64,000 nucleotides of DNA from an uncultured Acidimicrobiales bacterium (GTDB taxonomy: Bacteria; Actinomycetota; Acidimicrobiia; Acidimicrobiales; Bin134), in the NCBI GenBank assembly GCA_951813325.1, contig OX638350.1, positions 1,475,029 through 1,539,028 of the forward strand. Direction: 5' to 3'. Every line of letters starts with the position of its first letter. The first letter of the stretch is position 1. A program made the position numbers and the translations under genes. Below, piece after piece: positions 18,176 to 30,989 of the stretch. The notes below the pieces were generated by a model. That model saw only the letters and a list, made by a program, of their open reading frames with translations, was not told the origin of the DNA and did not search any database.

Positions 18176-18605
18176 GCAGCCGCCAACGATGGGCGAGGAG
18201 GCTCCCGAACGGGCCCTGGCCCAAGACATCGTTCGCCGGGGGTTGATCGGCGGTCCGGTGCTGGTTGGAGTATGTGCTGGGGTGTGGGGGTTCGACGGCC
18301 TGTGGTCGAGCGGCTATGCCCTCGGGCTGATCCTGGTCAACTTCTGGCTGGCCGCCTCGCTGATCACCTGGTCGATGCGGATTTCGCCCACCATGCTCAT
18401 GGCCGGAGTGATGGGCGGCTACTTCATCCGCCTGGGGATTCTCACCGGGGCCTATTTCCTGGTGAGAAATACCGGATGGTTTGAGGCTCTGCCGTTTGTC
18501 ATCACGCTGGTCGCGGCCCATATTGTTCTGCTGGTTTGGGAGACCCGATACGTCTCCATGTCCCTCGCTTATCCTGGCTTGAAACCGCAAGGAGCCACTC
18601 AGTGA
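18168..18605 (+). CDS. atpI: ATP synthase protein I-like membrane protein
   Basis: A 145-residue protein with four predicted helices: GGPVLVGVCAGVWGFDGLW, YALGLILVNFWLAASLITWS, GVMGGYFIRLGILTGAYFLV and PFVITLVAAHIVLLVWE. This is the layout of AtpI, which helps assemble the c ring and is not part of the finished enzyme. It lies between atpZ and atpB, the usual place. Its stop overlaps atpB as GTGA, so translation is coupled. Confidence 0.8.
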   Translation: MAEQPPTMGEEAPERALAQDIVRRGLIGGPVLVGVCAGVWGFDGLWSSGYALGLILVNFWLAASLITWSMRISPTMLMAGVMGGYFIRLGILTGAYFLVRNTGWFEALPFVITLVAAHIVLLVWETRYVSMSLAYPGLKPQGATQ

Positions 18606-19366
18606 ACGTGTTTGCCCTGGACTTTCCCCCGGTCTCGCACCTGTTCGTATGGCCCGACTTCTTGTTCACCGACACGCCGGTGGCCCTCAACAAGACCGGG
18701 TTGATCTATGTCGCCGCGATGGTGCTCACCGCTGGCCTGTTCTGGGCTGCGGGGCGACGGCGGGCACTGGTGCCCACTGGGGCACAGACGGTGGCCGAGG
18801 CGGGGATCGATTTCGTCGAGAACAGCATCATCATGCAGACCATCGGCCCCGACGGCCGCCGGTACCTGCCCTTTTTGACCACGCTGTTCTTCTTCGTCTT
18901 CTTCAGCAACATCTTCGAGGTCATCCCGTTCATCCAGTTCCCGGCCAACTCCCGCATGGCCATCCCCTTGGCCCTAGCGCTGGTGGTGTGGGCCATCTAC
19001 CACGTGGTGGGCATCCGGGCCCAGGGCTTCTACCACTATTTCAAGGGCGCGCTTTTCCCGCCGGGAGTGCCCAAGTTGCTCTACATCTTGGTGGCGCCCA
19101 TCGAGCTGCTCCAGATCCTGTTGATCCGACCGCTGTCGTTGGCCATCCGGCTCTGGGCCAACATGGTGGCCGGCCACCTGCTGCTGGTGACCTTCGCGGT
19201 GCTGTCGGCCGCCTTATGGGGAACCCTGTATGTGCCCGCAGTGCTGCCGTTTGCGGCCCTCATCCTGCTCACCGCATTTGAGATTTTCGTCTCGGCCCTT
19301 CAGGCCTTCATCTTCACCATTCTCACCGCCGTGTACATCGGCGGATCCCTACACCCCGAGCACTAG
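18602..19366 (+). CDS. atpB: ATP synthase Fo subunit a
   Basis: Proton half-channel subunit. The 254-residue product has five to six membrane helices and the essential arginine in LSLAIRLWANMVAGHLLL (about residue 182), plus an early TDTPVALNKTGLIYV segment and a helix ending ALQAFIFTILTAVYI. GTG 18602 follows AAGGAG and overlaps the atpI stop; the frame is open upstream over atpI but those residues are not family-like. The order a-c-b-delta-alpha-gamma-beta-epsilon follows from here. Confidence 0.95.
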   Translation: MNVFALDFPPVSHLFVWPDFLFTDTPVALNKTGLIYVAAMVLTAGLFWAAGRRRALVPTGAQTVAEAGIDFVENSIIMQTIGPDGRRYLPFLTTLFFFVFFSNIFEVIPFIQFPANSRMAIPLALALVVWAIYHVVGIRAQGFYHYFKGALFPPGVPKLLYILVAPIELLQILLIRPLSLAIRLWANMVAGHLLLVTFAVLSAALWGTLYVPAVLPFAALILLTAFEIFVSALQAFIFTILTAVYIGGSLHPEH

Positions 19367-20397
<1,031 letters not shown>

Positions 20398-20401
20398 AGC
20401 G

Positions 20402-20458
20402 ATGACCGACCGCATTGACATAGCCGCGGTGGCTTCCGCTGAGGCTCTGGAGGGCTAG
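20402..20458 (+). other. 18-codon open frame between atpF and atpH
   Basis: A short frame, MTDRIDIAAVASAEALEG, starts 5 bases after the atpF stop and ends 5 bases before the atpH start. It fills the spacer almost exactly. It resembles the first residues of the delta subunit (MAERSTGYADAVAAVARAE) loosely, so it may be a decayed duplicate of the atpH start, a coupling mini-cistron, or chance. Confidence 0.25.
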
Positions 20459-20462
20459 ATCA

Positions 20463-20987
20463 ATGGCCGAGCGATCAACCGGCTACGCCGATGCGGTGGC
20501 CGCAGTGGCCCGAGCCGAGGGCAACCTCGACGTGGTGTCTGACGAGCTCTTCCGCGTTGCTCGGGCGCTGGAGGGCTCTGATGAGCTGCGGATGACGCTG
20601 TCCGATCGGCAGATCCCCGCCGCCCGCCGCCAGCAGATCGTTGAGGATTTGCTGGGCGGCCGCGCCTCGGAGACCACCACCGCGGTGGTGTCCATGATCG
20701 TGGCCGCGGGGCGGTCGTCCGATCTGGGGGGCATCGCTCGGGAAGCGGTGGAGATCAATGCCCGCGACCGGGGCCGCTCGGTGGCCGAGGTGCGCACTGC
20801 GGTGGCGCTGGCCGACGGCCAAGCGGAGCGAATGGCAGCCGCGCTGGGCGCGGCCACCGGCCATCAGGTGGACATCAAGGTGGTCGTCGATCCCAGCATC
20901 ATGGGCGGCGTGGTGGCCACCATCGGCGATGAGGTGATCGACGGATCGGTGCGCCACCGCCTAAGCCAGCTTCGGGATTCCTTCTAG
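20463..20987 (+). CDS. atpH: ATP synthase F1 subunit delta
   Basis: This 174-residue protein connects the F1 head to the peripheral stalk. The family pattern is clear: an N-terminal helical domain starting with a short YADAVAAVARAEG helix, then the C-terminal region VRTAVALADGQAERM and the end DPSIMGGVVATIGDEVIDGSVRHRLSQL, which is the most conserved part of delta. Mycobacteria fuse b and delta, but here delta is separate. It sits between atpF and atpA. Confidence 0.93.
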   Translation: MAERSTGYADAVAAVARAEGNLDVVSDELFRVARALEGSDELRMTLSDRQIPAARRQQIVEDLLGGRASETTTAVVSMIVAAGRSSDLGGIAREAVEINARDRGRSVAEVRTAVALADGQAERMAAALGAATGHQVDIKVVVDPSIMGGVVATIGDEVIDGSVRHRLSQLRDSF

Positions 20988-21032
20988 TCCCGTGCACACG
21001 AGTTTGATGAACGTTTCTTACCGAGGAGAGCA

Positions 21033-22658
21033 ATGGCAGAGCTGACCATCGACACTGGCGCTATCGCCGAGGCCATCCGCCGCAACTTGGAGGGGTTCCA
21101 ACCCGAGGTTGAGCTGGCCCAGGTGGGTCGGATCACCGAGGTGGGCGACGGCATCGCCCGCATCTCCGGGCTGCCCGGCGCGGCAGTGAACGAGATGCTG
21201 GAGTTCGAGAACGGGACAATTGGCTTGGCCCTGAATCTCGACGAGGATTCCATTGGCGCGGTGGTGCTCGGCGAAGTGGACGAGATTGAAGAGGGCCAGG
21301 CCGTCCGCTCCACCGGCGACATCCTGTCGGTTCCGGTGGGCGACGCGCTTTTGGGCCGGGTGGTGAACGCCCTCGGCGAGCCGGTGGACGGCAAGGGTCC
21401 CATCGTGGGCGCCGAAACCCGCCGCATGGAGGTGCAGGCCCCCGGCATCACCGGTCGCAAGCCGGTGCATGAGCCGATTCAGACCGGCATCAAGGCCATC
21501 GACTCGCTCATTCCCATCGGCCGCGGCCAGCGGGAGCTGATCATCGGCGACCGCAAGACGGGCAAGACCACCGTGGCCATGGACACCATCTTGAACCAGA
21601 AGGGCCAAGGGGTGAAGTGCATCTATGTGGCCATTGGCCAGAAGGCCTCAACCGTGGCCCAGGCGGTGGCCACGCTGGCCGAGCGGGGTGCCATGGAGTA
21701 CACGGTGGTGGTGGTGGCCCCGGCCTCCGACCCGGCGCCGTTCAAGTACTTGGCCCCCTACGCCGGCTGCGCCATGGGCCAGCACTGGATGGACAACGGC
21801 GGTCACGCCCTCGCGGTGTACGACGATCTGTCGAAGCAGGCCGAGGCCTACCGTCAGATGGCGCTGCTGTTGCGCCGCCCACCCGGTCGGGAGGCCTATC
21901 CCGGCGACGTGTTCTACCTGCACAGCCGGCTGCTCGAGCGGGCGGCTAAGCTGAGCGACGATCGGGGAGCGGGCTCGCTGACCGCGCTGCCCATCATCGA
22001 GACCAAGGCCGGCGACGTATCGGCCTACATTCCCACCAACGTGATCTCCATCACCGACGGGCAGATCTTCTTGCAGGATGACCTGTTCAAGTCGGGGGTG
22101 CGGCCCGCAGTCGACGTGGGCATTTCGGTATCCCGGGTGGGTTCTGCCGCTCAGATCAAGGCCATGAAGACCGCGGTGGGCACGCTCAAGGCCGACCTCC
22201 AGCAGTTCCGCGAGCTGGAGGCCTTCGCCGCCTTCGGCTCCGATCTCGACGCTGTGTCCCAAGCCCAGCTCGACCGGGGTTACCGCCTTACCGAACTGCT
22301 CAAGCAGGGCATCCAGACGCCCATGCCGGTGGAGGAGCAAGTGGTGTCGCTGTACGCCGGAACCCGGGGCTACCTCGACACTATCCCCATCGAAGACGTG
22401 GCCCGCTTCGAGTCGGAGTTGTTGGAATGGGTCCGGACCCGCAACGCCGGCCTGATGTCTGCTGTGGTGGATTCTGGAGCAGTGGACGAAGAGGCTTTGG
22501 AGGCCGCGGTTTCGGCCTTCGCCGCCCAGTTCGAGTCGTCGGACGAGCCCGAGGGCGATGAGCCCGATGCTGAGGCCCAGGCCGATGCTGAGGCCGGGGT
22601 GGTGGATGCCGACCACACCTTGCCAGAGACCGACATTCAGCGGCCCGAGGAAGACTGA
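21033..22658 (+). CDS. atpA: ATP synthase F1 subunit alpha
   Basis: Non-catalytic nucleotide-binding subunit. The 541-residue product has the Walker [14 protein letters not shown] (about residues 170-182), the preceding block [19 protein letters not shown], the signature [17 protein letters not shown] and the arginine-finger region within it. The C terminus carries an acidic tail of about 40 residues (many D/E/A, from about 500 on) that goes beyond the usual end. An AGGAG stands in front of ATG 21033. The atpG start follows 3 bases after the stop. Confidence 0.97.
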   Translation: MAELTIDTGAIAEAIRRNLEGFQPEVELAQVGRITEVGDGIARISGLPGAAVNEMLEFENGTIGLALNLDEDSIGAVVLGEVDEIEEGQAVRSTGDILSVPVGDALLGRVVNALGEPVDGKGPIVGAETRRMEVQAPGITGRKPVHEPIQTGIKAIDSLIPIGRGQRELIIGDRKTGKTTVAMDTILNQKGQGVKCIYVAIGQKASTVAQAVATLAERGAMEYTVVVVAPASDPAPFKYLAPYAGCAMGQHWMDNGGHALAVYDDLSKQAEAYRQMALLLRRPPGREAYPGDVFYLHSRLLERAAKLSDDRGAGSLTALPIIETKAGDVSAYIPTNVISITDGQIFLQDDLFKSGVRPAVDVGISVSRVGSAAQIKAMKTAVGTLKADLQQFRELEAFAAFGSDLDAVSQAQLDRGYRLTELLKQGIQTPMPVEEQVVSLYAGTRGYLDTIPIEDVARFESELLEWVRTRNAGLMSAVVDSGAVDEEALEAAVSAFAAQFESSDEPEGDEPDAEAQADAEAGVVDADHTLPETDIQRPEED

Positions 22659-22661
22659 TCT

Positions 22662-25039
<2,378 letters not shown>

Positions 25040-25082
25040 CCGTGGCTGAGGGTCAAGGAGCGTCGGAGCGGAGGAGGCAGTA

Positions 25083-25340
25083 ATGGCCCTGACCGTCGAG
25101 CTCGTCTCCCCCGAGGAGATCGTCTACACCGGCGAAGCCGAGATGGTGGTGGCCCGCACCACCGACGGCGAGATCGCCTTCCAGCCCGGCCACGTGCCCT
25201 TCCTGGGCGTACTGGTCCCCAGCGAGGTCCGGGTATACACCACCGAAGGCACCAAGACCACCATCGCCGTCGAGCGGGGCTTCGTCGAGGTCTCCCACGA
25301 CAACGTCGCCCTCCTCAGCGACACCGCCACCGTCAGCTGA
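25083..25340 (+). CDS. atpC: ATP synthase F1 subunit epsilon, short form
   Basis: Only 85 residues, against about 120-135 in most bacteria. The N-terminal beta sandwich is complete (LTVELVSPEEIVYTGEAEMV, FQPGHVPFLGVL, VERGFVEVSHDNVALLSDTA), but the sequence stops where the C-terminal helical hairpin should begin. That hairpin is the part that inhibits ATP hydrolysis in other bacteria. No frameshift is evident: the bases after the stop do not encode a helical remnant. ATG 25083 has GGAGGAGG upstream. Confidence 0.93.
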   Translation: MALTVELVSPEEIVYTGEAEMVVARTTDGEIAFQPGHVPFLGVLVPSEVRVYTTEGTKTTIAVERGFVEVSHDNVALLSDTATVS

Positions 25341-25341
25341 A

Positions 25342-25363
25342 CCGCTGCGGCCCACCGCGGCGG
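25342..25363 (+). terminator. GC-rich hairpin after atpC
   Basis: CCGCTGCGG, loop CCCA, CCGCGGCGG: a 9-bp stem with one G-U pair, starting 2 bases after the atpC stop. There is no T run after it, so it would be an atypical intrinsic terminator or an mRNA 3'-end stabiliser. Confidence 0.4.
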
Positions 25364-25457
25364 AGGGTATTCGACTCATGCCCATCGCAGCGCGATCTCA
25401 AGGGTACGATACCGCTGATCACCCGCGTGTCTGGTTGCGACCAACGAGGAGGATCGC

Positions 25458-26165
25458 ATGCCGCTCTACGAACACCCCTACCCGAGTCCCGAACTAGAAG
25501 CACAGTTCCCCTTCCGCTCCCTTGACTTCGTGCGCTACTCGCCATTGGAGATGGCCGAGCGCGGCCGCGAGTTTCACGCTCACCTGGCAAGAAGGCGCAG
25601 TGTCCGCATGTTCAGCGACGAACCCGTGCCGCGCGAGCTGATCGAGCAGGCAATCGAATCAGCCTCCACCGCACCATCGGGCGCCCACAAGCAGCCGTGG
25701 CACTTCGTCGCGGTGTCGAACGCGGAAACCAAACACGAGATCCGCCTCGCCGCAGAGGAAGAAGAGCGGATCAACTACCTCGAGGACCGCATGAACGAAG
25801 AATGGCAAGAAGCCCTTGCCCCGCTCGGCACCGATCACCACAAGGAGTTCCTCGAAATCGCACCATGGATCGTCGTCTTGTTCGAGGAGCGCTTTGAGCA
25901 GGCCGAGGAAGGCGCGCGCAAGAACTACTACGTCAAAGAAAGCGTCGGTATTGCCGCAGGAATGTTCATAACCGCCCTGCACCTCATGGGCCTCGCCACC
26001 CTCACGCACACTCCGACCCCAATGGCGTTTCTGCGCAAGATCCTCGGCCGTTTCGACAATGAACGCCCGTTCGTCATGTTCCCGGTGGGCTATCCGCTAG
26101 AGGGCGTGAAAGTTCCCGACATCCGCCGCAAACCCCTATCCGCCGTTTCGACGTTCATCGACTGA
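25458..26165 (+). CDS. Iodotyrosine deiodinase-like flavoprotein (nitroreductase superfamily)
   Basis: A 235-residue FMN enzyme whose pattern follows iodotyrosine deiodinase (IYD) more closely than ordinary nitroreductases. RRRSVRMFSDEPVP (46-58) and ASTAPSGAHKQPWHFV (69-84) bind FMN. The substrate lid contains the Glu-Tyr-Lys set used by IYD to hold the zwitterion of a halotyrosine: E103 and Y107 in EERINYLEDRM, K129 in DHHKEFLEIAP. Late blocks THTPTPM and PVGYP also match. Bacterial IYD homologues dehalogenate iodo-, bromo- or chlorotyrosine. ATG 25458 has GAGGAGG upstream. It is apparently a single-gene unit after the ATP synthase operon, with somewhat different codon choice (more GAA, GCA) than its neighbours. 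Confidence 0.8.
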   Translation: MPLYEHPYPSPELEAQFPFRSLDFVRYSPLEMAERGREFHAHLARRRSVRMFSDEPVPRELIEQAIESASTAPSGAHKQPWHFVAVSNAETKHEIRLAAEEEERINYLEDRMNEEWQEALAPLGTDHHKEFLEIAPWIVVLFEERFEQAEEGARKNYYVKESVGIAAGMFITALHLMGLATLTHTPTPMAFLRKILGRFDNERPFVMFPVGYPLEGVKVPDIRRKPLSAVSTFID

Positions 26166-26325
26166 GTGCTCTTGGACAATGAGCAGGTCGACGGGGCGCG
26201 AGTTCTTCTGAAGCGCGTCCACAAGACATTGAAGACCCTGCCCCGCGCCAGATGTACGCCGAGACCGGAGCACCGGGTCGAGCTCCGCATAATGCTCGAC
26301 CCTCACAAGACGGTACCGTGGCGGT

Positions 26326-27171
26326 GTGAGAGCACCAGGCTCGGGCGTCGGGGGAGTCCGGTTTCGCCCAACTCGAGGGTTTCTGTGGGAGCGGGCGCTG
26401 GTTACCGGGGCGTCGACGGGAATTGGGCGCGCTATGGCGGTGCAGTTGGCCGCCGCCAGCGTGGATTTGGTGCTAGTTGCCCGGAGCAGCGATCGCCTGG
26501 AGGAGCTGGCCGCCGAGCTGCGGGCCAATGGAGGGGGATCTGATGTGGAGGTCTTGGCCGCCGACTTGTCCGACCCGGCCGAACTAGCCGTGGTGGAGAA
26601 GCGCCTGGGGACCAGTGACATGCCCATCGATCTGCTGGTGAACAACGCCGGACTGGGTTACGAGGGGCCGTTTCACACCCAAGATGCCGCTGAGGTGTCG
26701 GAGACCATTGGGGTGAATGTGACGGCGCTGGTGAGGCTGACCCACGCCGCCTTGGGGCCGATGGCCGCCCGGAGTCGGGGTCAGGTGATACTCATCTCCT
26801 CGATGGCCTCACTTCAGGGTATGCCCATGACCGCGGTCTACTCTGCCACCAAGGCATTCATCACCAGTTTTGGCGAGGCCGTCTACGAGGAACTGAAGGG
26901 CACCGGGGTGGTGGTCACCACCGTGCTCCCCGGTCTGACCCGTACCGAGTTCCACCAGCGGGGCCGCTGGAATCTCGAGAAGTGGCCGTCGGTGGGATGG
27001 CAGAGCGCGGAAGAGGTGGCCTCAGAGGCGCTGGCTGCCGCAGCAAGGGCGCGGCCTGAGGTGGTGAGCGGTCGGGTAAACCGGGTTCTCGCCGCATTGT
27101 CCGGCATCGCCCCCCGCCACCTGCGCCGATCGCTCATCGGCCGGGCCGCCCGCAAGGCTCAAAGCGCATAG
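26326..27171 (+). CDS. Short-chain dehydrogenase/reductase
   Basis: Classical SDR of about 280 residues. The nucleotide-binding motif is TGASTGIGRAMA (about residues 28-39), followed by LLVNNAGLGYEG and the catalytic SSMASLQ...YSATKAF, giving the Ser-Tyr-Lys set. The Arg in LVARSSDR after strand 2 suggests NADP(H). The substrate is unknown. The N-terminal 20 residues before the first strand are unusual, so GTG 26326 may be upstream of the true start. The 160 bases before it hold no supported gene. The next gene starts 25 bases downstream and may be co-transcribed. Confidence 0.85.
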   Translation: MRAPGSGVGGVRFRPTRGFLWERALVTGASTGIGRAMAVQLAAASVDLVLVARSSDRLEELAAELRANGGGSDVEVLAADLSDPAELAVVEKRLGTSDMPIDLLVNNAGLGYEGPFHTQDAAEVSETIGVNVTALVRLTHAALGPMAARSRGQVILISSMASLQGMPMTAVYSATKAFITSFGEAVYEELKGTGVVVTTVLPGLTRTEFHQRGRWNLEKWPSVGWQSAEEVASEALAAAARARPEVVSGRVNRVLAALSGIAPRHLRRSLIGRAARKAQSA

Positions 27172-27196
27172 GAGCCAAAGAACATAGGAGGAACCT

Positions 27197-29011
27197 ATGA
27201 AGACCGCATCGCGCCTGTTGGCCCCCGTGTCGCTAGTCCTGCTCATCGCCAGTTGCAGCGACGACCCTGGACCGCCTGGTGCCGAGTCGCCGCCATCGGC
27301 AACCCAGACCATGGTGGAGGATCTGCGCCGCAACGCCGACGAGTTCTCCTACGAGATCGGCAACCACGGAGGCACCCTCACCACGGCGACGATCTCCGAG
27401 CCGCTCACCTTCAACCTCGAACTCTCAACCGATGCCGGATCGTCGGGCGTGCTGTCGCACCTGTTCGAGGGCCTCACGGAGACCTCATGGTTGACCGATG
27501 AAATCGAGCCGCTGCTGGCTGAGTCATGGGAGCGCTCCGACGACGGGTTGCGCTGGGTGTTCCACCTGCGAAACGACGTGCAGTGGCACGACGGAGCACC
27601 GTTCACCGCCCACGATGTCGAGTTCACGTTCAACCAGGTTGTCTACAGCGACGACTTCAACGCGTCGAGCCGGTCCACATTCGAGTTCCGATACCTCGAT
27701 TCCGACACCGGTGAATGGGAGCAGTCGCAGATGAAGGTGGCGGCGCTCGACGATCACACCGTCGAGTTCGTGCTGCCCCAACCGTTCGCACCGTTCCTGC
27801 GGTCCATGGGAACATCCATCTACCCCAAGCACATCCTGGAAGGCCCCGTCGCGGCCGGCACTTTCCAAGACTTCTGGGGTATAGACACCGACCCGTCGGA
27901 GATCATCGGCACCGGCCCGTTCACCATCGGGGAATACTCGCCGGGCGAGCGGATCGTGTACGAGCGAAACCCCGGCTACTGGCTGGTCGACGACGCCGGC
28001 GGGCGCTTGCCCTATCTCGACCGGGTAGTGGAGCTGATCGTGGAGGAATTGGAGGACGAGCTCGTGTTGTTCCGCGACGGCACCACCGACTTCCACGGCG
28101 TGCTGGGCCAGGAGTTCGCGCTCTTGGAGCCGCTGGCCGCCGCCGAGAACTTTGCCCTGCACCGTCGAGGCCCCGGCTTCGGCACCGCCTTTTTGGCGTT
28201 CAACCAGAACCCGGGGTCGAGCGAAGCGGGCGAGCCGTATGTCGATCCCGATCAGCTTCGCTGGTTCCAGAACGTGGAGTTCCGCAAGGCCGTGGCCCAC
28301 ACCATGAACAAGGCCGCCATGATCGACGGCGTCCAGCACGGCCTGGGCTACCCGCAGTGGTCGTCGGTGAGCCCGGCGGCTGGAGATTTCCACAATCCCA
28401 GCGTGCGCCGATACCCCTACGACCTGGAGAGGGCGAATGAGATCCTCGACGGGTTGGGCTGGCGGGACACCGACGGCGACGGCATCCGCGAGGACGACCT
28501 CGACAACCCCATCTCGTTCGCGCTCACCACCAACGACGGCAACAGCGTGCGGGCCGATGTCACCCAGATCATTGCCGATGGGATGGCCGCGCTGGGCCTC
28601 GATGTGGAGTTCCGCTTGATCGACTTCAGCGACCTTGTGACCCAGCTCACCGACACGTACGACTGGGAGGCCATGGTGGTGGGCTTCACCGGCGGCCCCG
28701 ATCCTTACAGCGGCATGCCGCTGTGGCACAGCAGTGAATCGCTGCACCTGTGGCACCCGAACCAATCCGTGCCCGCCACGGAGTGGGAGGCCGAGGTGGA
28801 TGAGCTGTACATCGCGGCCAGCACCGAGTTGGACCACGATCAGCGGGTGCAGCTCTACCGGCAGGCTCAGGCGATCATCTCTGAGAACGTGCCGTTGATC
28901 TACACCACCCTCGGCGAGCGGCTGGGCGCGGTCCGCAACACTTTGGGCAACTACACGCCAACGCTGTACGGCTACTGGGACCTGCGCTACCTGTACCGCA
29001 CCGACCAGTAG
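27197..29011 (+). CDS. ABC transporter substrate-binding lipoprotein, family 5 (peptide/nickel type)
   Basis: A 604-residue exported lipoprotein: signal peptide with lipobox LLIASC (Cys at about residue 22), then the family-5 fold with EPLTFNLELST, the hallmark HLRNDVQWHDGAPFTAHDVEFTF, IIGTGPFTIGEYSPGERIVYERNPGYW and VEFRKAVAHTMNKAAMIDGV. Substrates of this family include oligopeptides, nickel and some sugars. No permease or ATPase gene is next to it, so its partner must be elsewhere. AGGAGG lies 6 bases before ATG 27197. It converges on glpX. Confidence 0.9.
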   Translation: MKTASRLLAPVSLVLLIASCSDDPGPPGAESPPSATQTMVEDLRRNADEFSYEIGNHGGTLTTATISEPLTFNLELSTDAGSSGVLSHLFEGLTETSWLTDEIEPLLAESWERSDDGLRWVFHLRNDVQWHDGAPFTAHDVEFTFNQVVYSDDFNASSRSTFEFRYLDSDTGEWEQSQMKVAALDDHTVEFVLPQPFAPFLRSMGTSIYPKHILEGPVAAGTFQDFWGIDTDPSEIIGTGPFTIGEYSPGERIVYERNPGYWLVDDAGGRLPYLDRVVELIVEELEDELVLFRDGTTDFHGVLGQEFALLEPLAAAENFALHRRGPGFGTAFLAFNQNPGSSEAGEPYVDPDQLRWFQNVEFRKAVAHTMNKAAMIDGVQHGLGYPQWSSVSPAAGDFHNPSVRRYPYDLERANEILDGLGWRDTDGDGIREDDLDNPISFALTTNDGNSVRADVTQIIADGMAALGLDVEFRLIDFSDLVTQLTDTYDWEAMVVGFTGGPDPYSGMPLWHSSESLHLWHPNQSVPATEWEAEVDELYIAASTELDHDQRVQLYRQAQAIISENVPLIYTTLGERLGAVRNTLGNYTPTLYGYWDLRYLYRTDQ

Positions 29012-29046
29012 GCAACGGCCTGCGCCCCCTGAGGGGACAAGCCGGG

Positions 29047-30054
29047 CTAGCCGAACTCGATCGCGGAGAAGCTGTTGAGCTTCTCCAGTTGGTGATTCGC
29101 GTTCACCAACCGGACGGTGCCCGACTTCGAACGCATGACCAGCGACTGCGTGCTGGCGTGCTGCTTGCTGTAGTGGACGCCCTTGAGCAGGTCGCCATCG
29201 GTGATCCCGGTTGCGGCGAAGAAGCAGTTGTCGCCCCGCACCAGGTCGTCGGCGGTGAGTGCGGCGTTGAGATCCATGTCTTGTTTGTCCGCGGTCTTCC
29301 GCTCCTTGTCGTTGCGGGGCCACAGCCGGCCCAGCAGCTCGCCGCCCATGCACTTGAGGGCCGCGGCGGCAATGACACCCTCAGGTGTGCCCCCGATTCC
29401 GAACAGGATGTCGGCGCCCGAGTCGGGCCACGCGGTGGAGATCGCCCCGGCGACGTCGCCGTCGGGGATGAGGCGGATGCGGGCGCCGGCCTCTCGCACC
29501 TCGGCGATCAGCTCGGCATGGCGATCGCGGTCGAGGATCACCGCGGTCACATCTCGCACCGACTCGCTCTTGGCCTCGGCCACCAGCTCGAGATTCCGGG
29601 TCGGGGAGTTCTCCAGCGAGATGCCGTAGCCGGTGCACTCGGAGCCGAAGGCGATCTTCTCCATGTACACACATGGCCCGGGATTGAACATGGTCCCCCT
29701 CCCTGAGACCGCGATCACCGACAGGGCGTTGGCTCGGCCAAGTGAGGTGAGCGTGGTGCCGTCGATGGGGTCGACGGCGATGTCGCATTCCGGGGGAGTT
29801 CCGTCGCCGATCAGCTCTCCGTTGTAGAGCATGGGGGCTTCGTCCTTCTCGCCCTCGCCAATGACGACCACCCCATCCATCGGCACGGTTCGAAGCAGCA
29901 CCCGCATGGCCTCCACCGCGGCGTCGTCGGCCCCCTCTTTGTCGCCCCGGCCCATCCACCGGGATGCGGCCAGAGCAGCAACTTCGGTCACTCGGACCAG
30001 TTCCATCGCCAAGTTGCGGTCGGGGGTCTCTGACGATGCGCTCACGTTGGCCAA
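29047..30054 (-). CDS. glpX: Class II fructose-1,6-bisphosphatase
   Basis: Gluconeogenic enzyme. The 335-residue product starts with [21 protein letters not shown], carries the metal-binding [15 protein letters not shown] and [17 protein letters not shown], and has [18 protein letters not shown], all GlpX signatures. The start is a TTG at 30054 or GTG at 30045; both keep the family start at residue 14 or so. In actinobacteria this is usually the only FBPase. It is transcribed away from the zinc-ribbon gene on the other strand; the roughly 120-base divergent spacer should contain both promoters, but no clear hexamers were found. Confidence 0.94.
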   Translation of the reverse strand: MANVSASSETPDRNLAMELVRVTEVAALAASRWMGRGDKEGADDAAVEAMRVLLRTVPMDGVVVIGEGEKDEAPMLYNGELIGDGTPPECDIAVDPIDGTTLTSLGRANALSVIAVSGRGTMFNPGPCVYMEKIAFGSECTGYGISLENSPTRNLELVAEAKSESVRDVTAVILDRDRHAELIAEVREAGARIRLIPDGDVAGAISTAWPDSGADILFGIGGTPEGVIAAAALKCMGGELLGRLWPRNDKERKTADKQDMDLNAALTADDLVRGDNCFFAATGITDGDLLKGVHYSKQHASTQSLVMRSKSGTVRLVNANHQLEKLNSFSAIEFG

Positions 30055-30173
30055 CCGTAGCGCTGCTCATCGCCGACTTCATCTATCCAGGGCAGTGTTG
30101 CCGCGATCAAAACGGCAATATCCCGATGGCCGGCATCAGCGAGAATGCGACCGGGCCGGCGCCGTCTGTCACC

Positions 30174-30989
30174 ATGGGCGGCATGGTTTGGTGCTTTCAA
30201 TGCGGCGCCCCCTACGAGCAGGCCGTGTCAGAGTGCATGGAGTGCGGGGTGGCCACCTTTCCCACCCCTCCGCAACCGGCGGAAGAAGTGGGCGGGCCCG
30301 ACGAGGAGCAGCTGGCCTATGAGTTCCACGAGTGGTCCTATGACGCCCGCAGCGGCCTGGAAGCAGCGCTGCGAGCCCTGGATCTGGAGCACGCTTGGCT
30401 GGGCCCCACGCTGATCGTATGCGAGGCCGACGAGGAGGTGATCGACCGGGCAGTGGAGGGCGTGCTGCGAGAGCGGCTTCCCGAGCTCGACAAGAGCCGG
30501 CCCAAGGTGGTGTACGAATTGGGGGACTACAACGGCGCCCAGAAGGCCGATGTGATGAGCGAGCTTTTGAGCGAGGGCATCGCCCACGAGCTCGACTACG
30601 CCGACAACCTGGTGGTGGACGAGGCCGACGAGGAGGCGGTGGACGCGCTGTTCGAGCAGTTGATCAACGCGGCGGCCCAGCGCCAGTTCGGTCCGGGCCT
30701 GCCCGGCGTGGAGCCCTATCAGGTGTTGGAGGCGTTGTTCTTCTCCGCCAACCGGCTCCGCCGCAACACCACTGACACCAAGGCGGTGGAGGATTTCGCC
30801 ATCGCCCACGACCAAGTGGTCCAGCTCAGTCTGCCGTGGGGCTACGACGCCGATTTCTGGCGGGCCATGCTGGATGCCGCCGATGGGCTGCGAGACGCTT
30901 TGGTGGCTTATCCCGACCCGATCCAAGGCGACGCTGCCTCCGAGCAGGCCGCGGCCGTCTTGAAGGAACTCCTGCGCCGGTACATGTAA
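30174..30989 (+). CDS. Zinc-ribbon protein with DUF2007-like repeats, function unknown
   Basis: About 271 residues. An N-terminal zinc ribbon ([20 protein letters not shown]) is followed by two similar alpha/beta units: [20 protein letters not shown] and, after a [27 protein letters not shown] segment, [18 protein letters not shown]. The second resembles DUF2007-type domains, which have no settled role. A helical C-terminal half follows. The start is uncertain: ATG 30174, ATG 30183 and ATG 30126 are all in frame and none has a good Shine-Dalgarno. It is joined to the next gene by a TAATG overlap, so the two probably work together. Confidence 0.6.
   Translation: MGGMVWCFQCGAPYEQAVSECMECGVATFPTPPQPAEEVGGPDEEQLAYEFHEWSYDARSGLEAALRALDLEHAWLGPTLIVCEADEEVIDRAVEGVLRERLPELDKSRPKVVYELGDYNGAQKADVMSELLSEGIAHELDYADNLVVDEADEEAVDALFEQLINAAAQRQFGPGLPGVEPYQVLEALFFSANRLRRNTTDTKAVEDFAIAHDQVVQLSLPWGYDADFWRAMLDAADGLRDALVAYPDPIQGDAASEQAAAVLKELLRRYM

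Noticed and set aside
26136..26645. A 169-codon minus-strand frame in the spacer and start of the SDR gene
   Set aside because: Parts read like a protein (for example LVDALQKNSRPVDLLIVQE) but it overlaps the SDR core and the deiodinase-like gene and has no start signal. It may be a remnant, but evidence is too thin to list.
29026..29036. CCCCTGAGGGG between the convergent binding-protein and glpX genes as a two-way terminator
   Set aside because: The stem is only 4 bp with a 3-base loop and there is no T run on either side.
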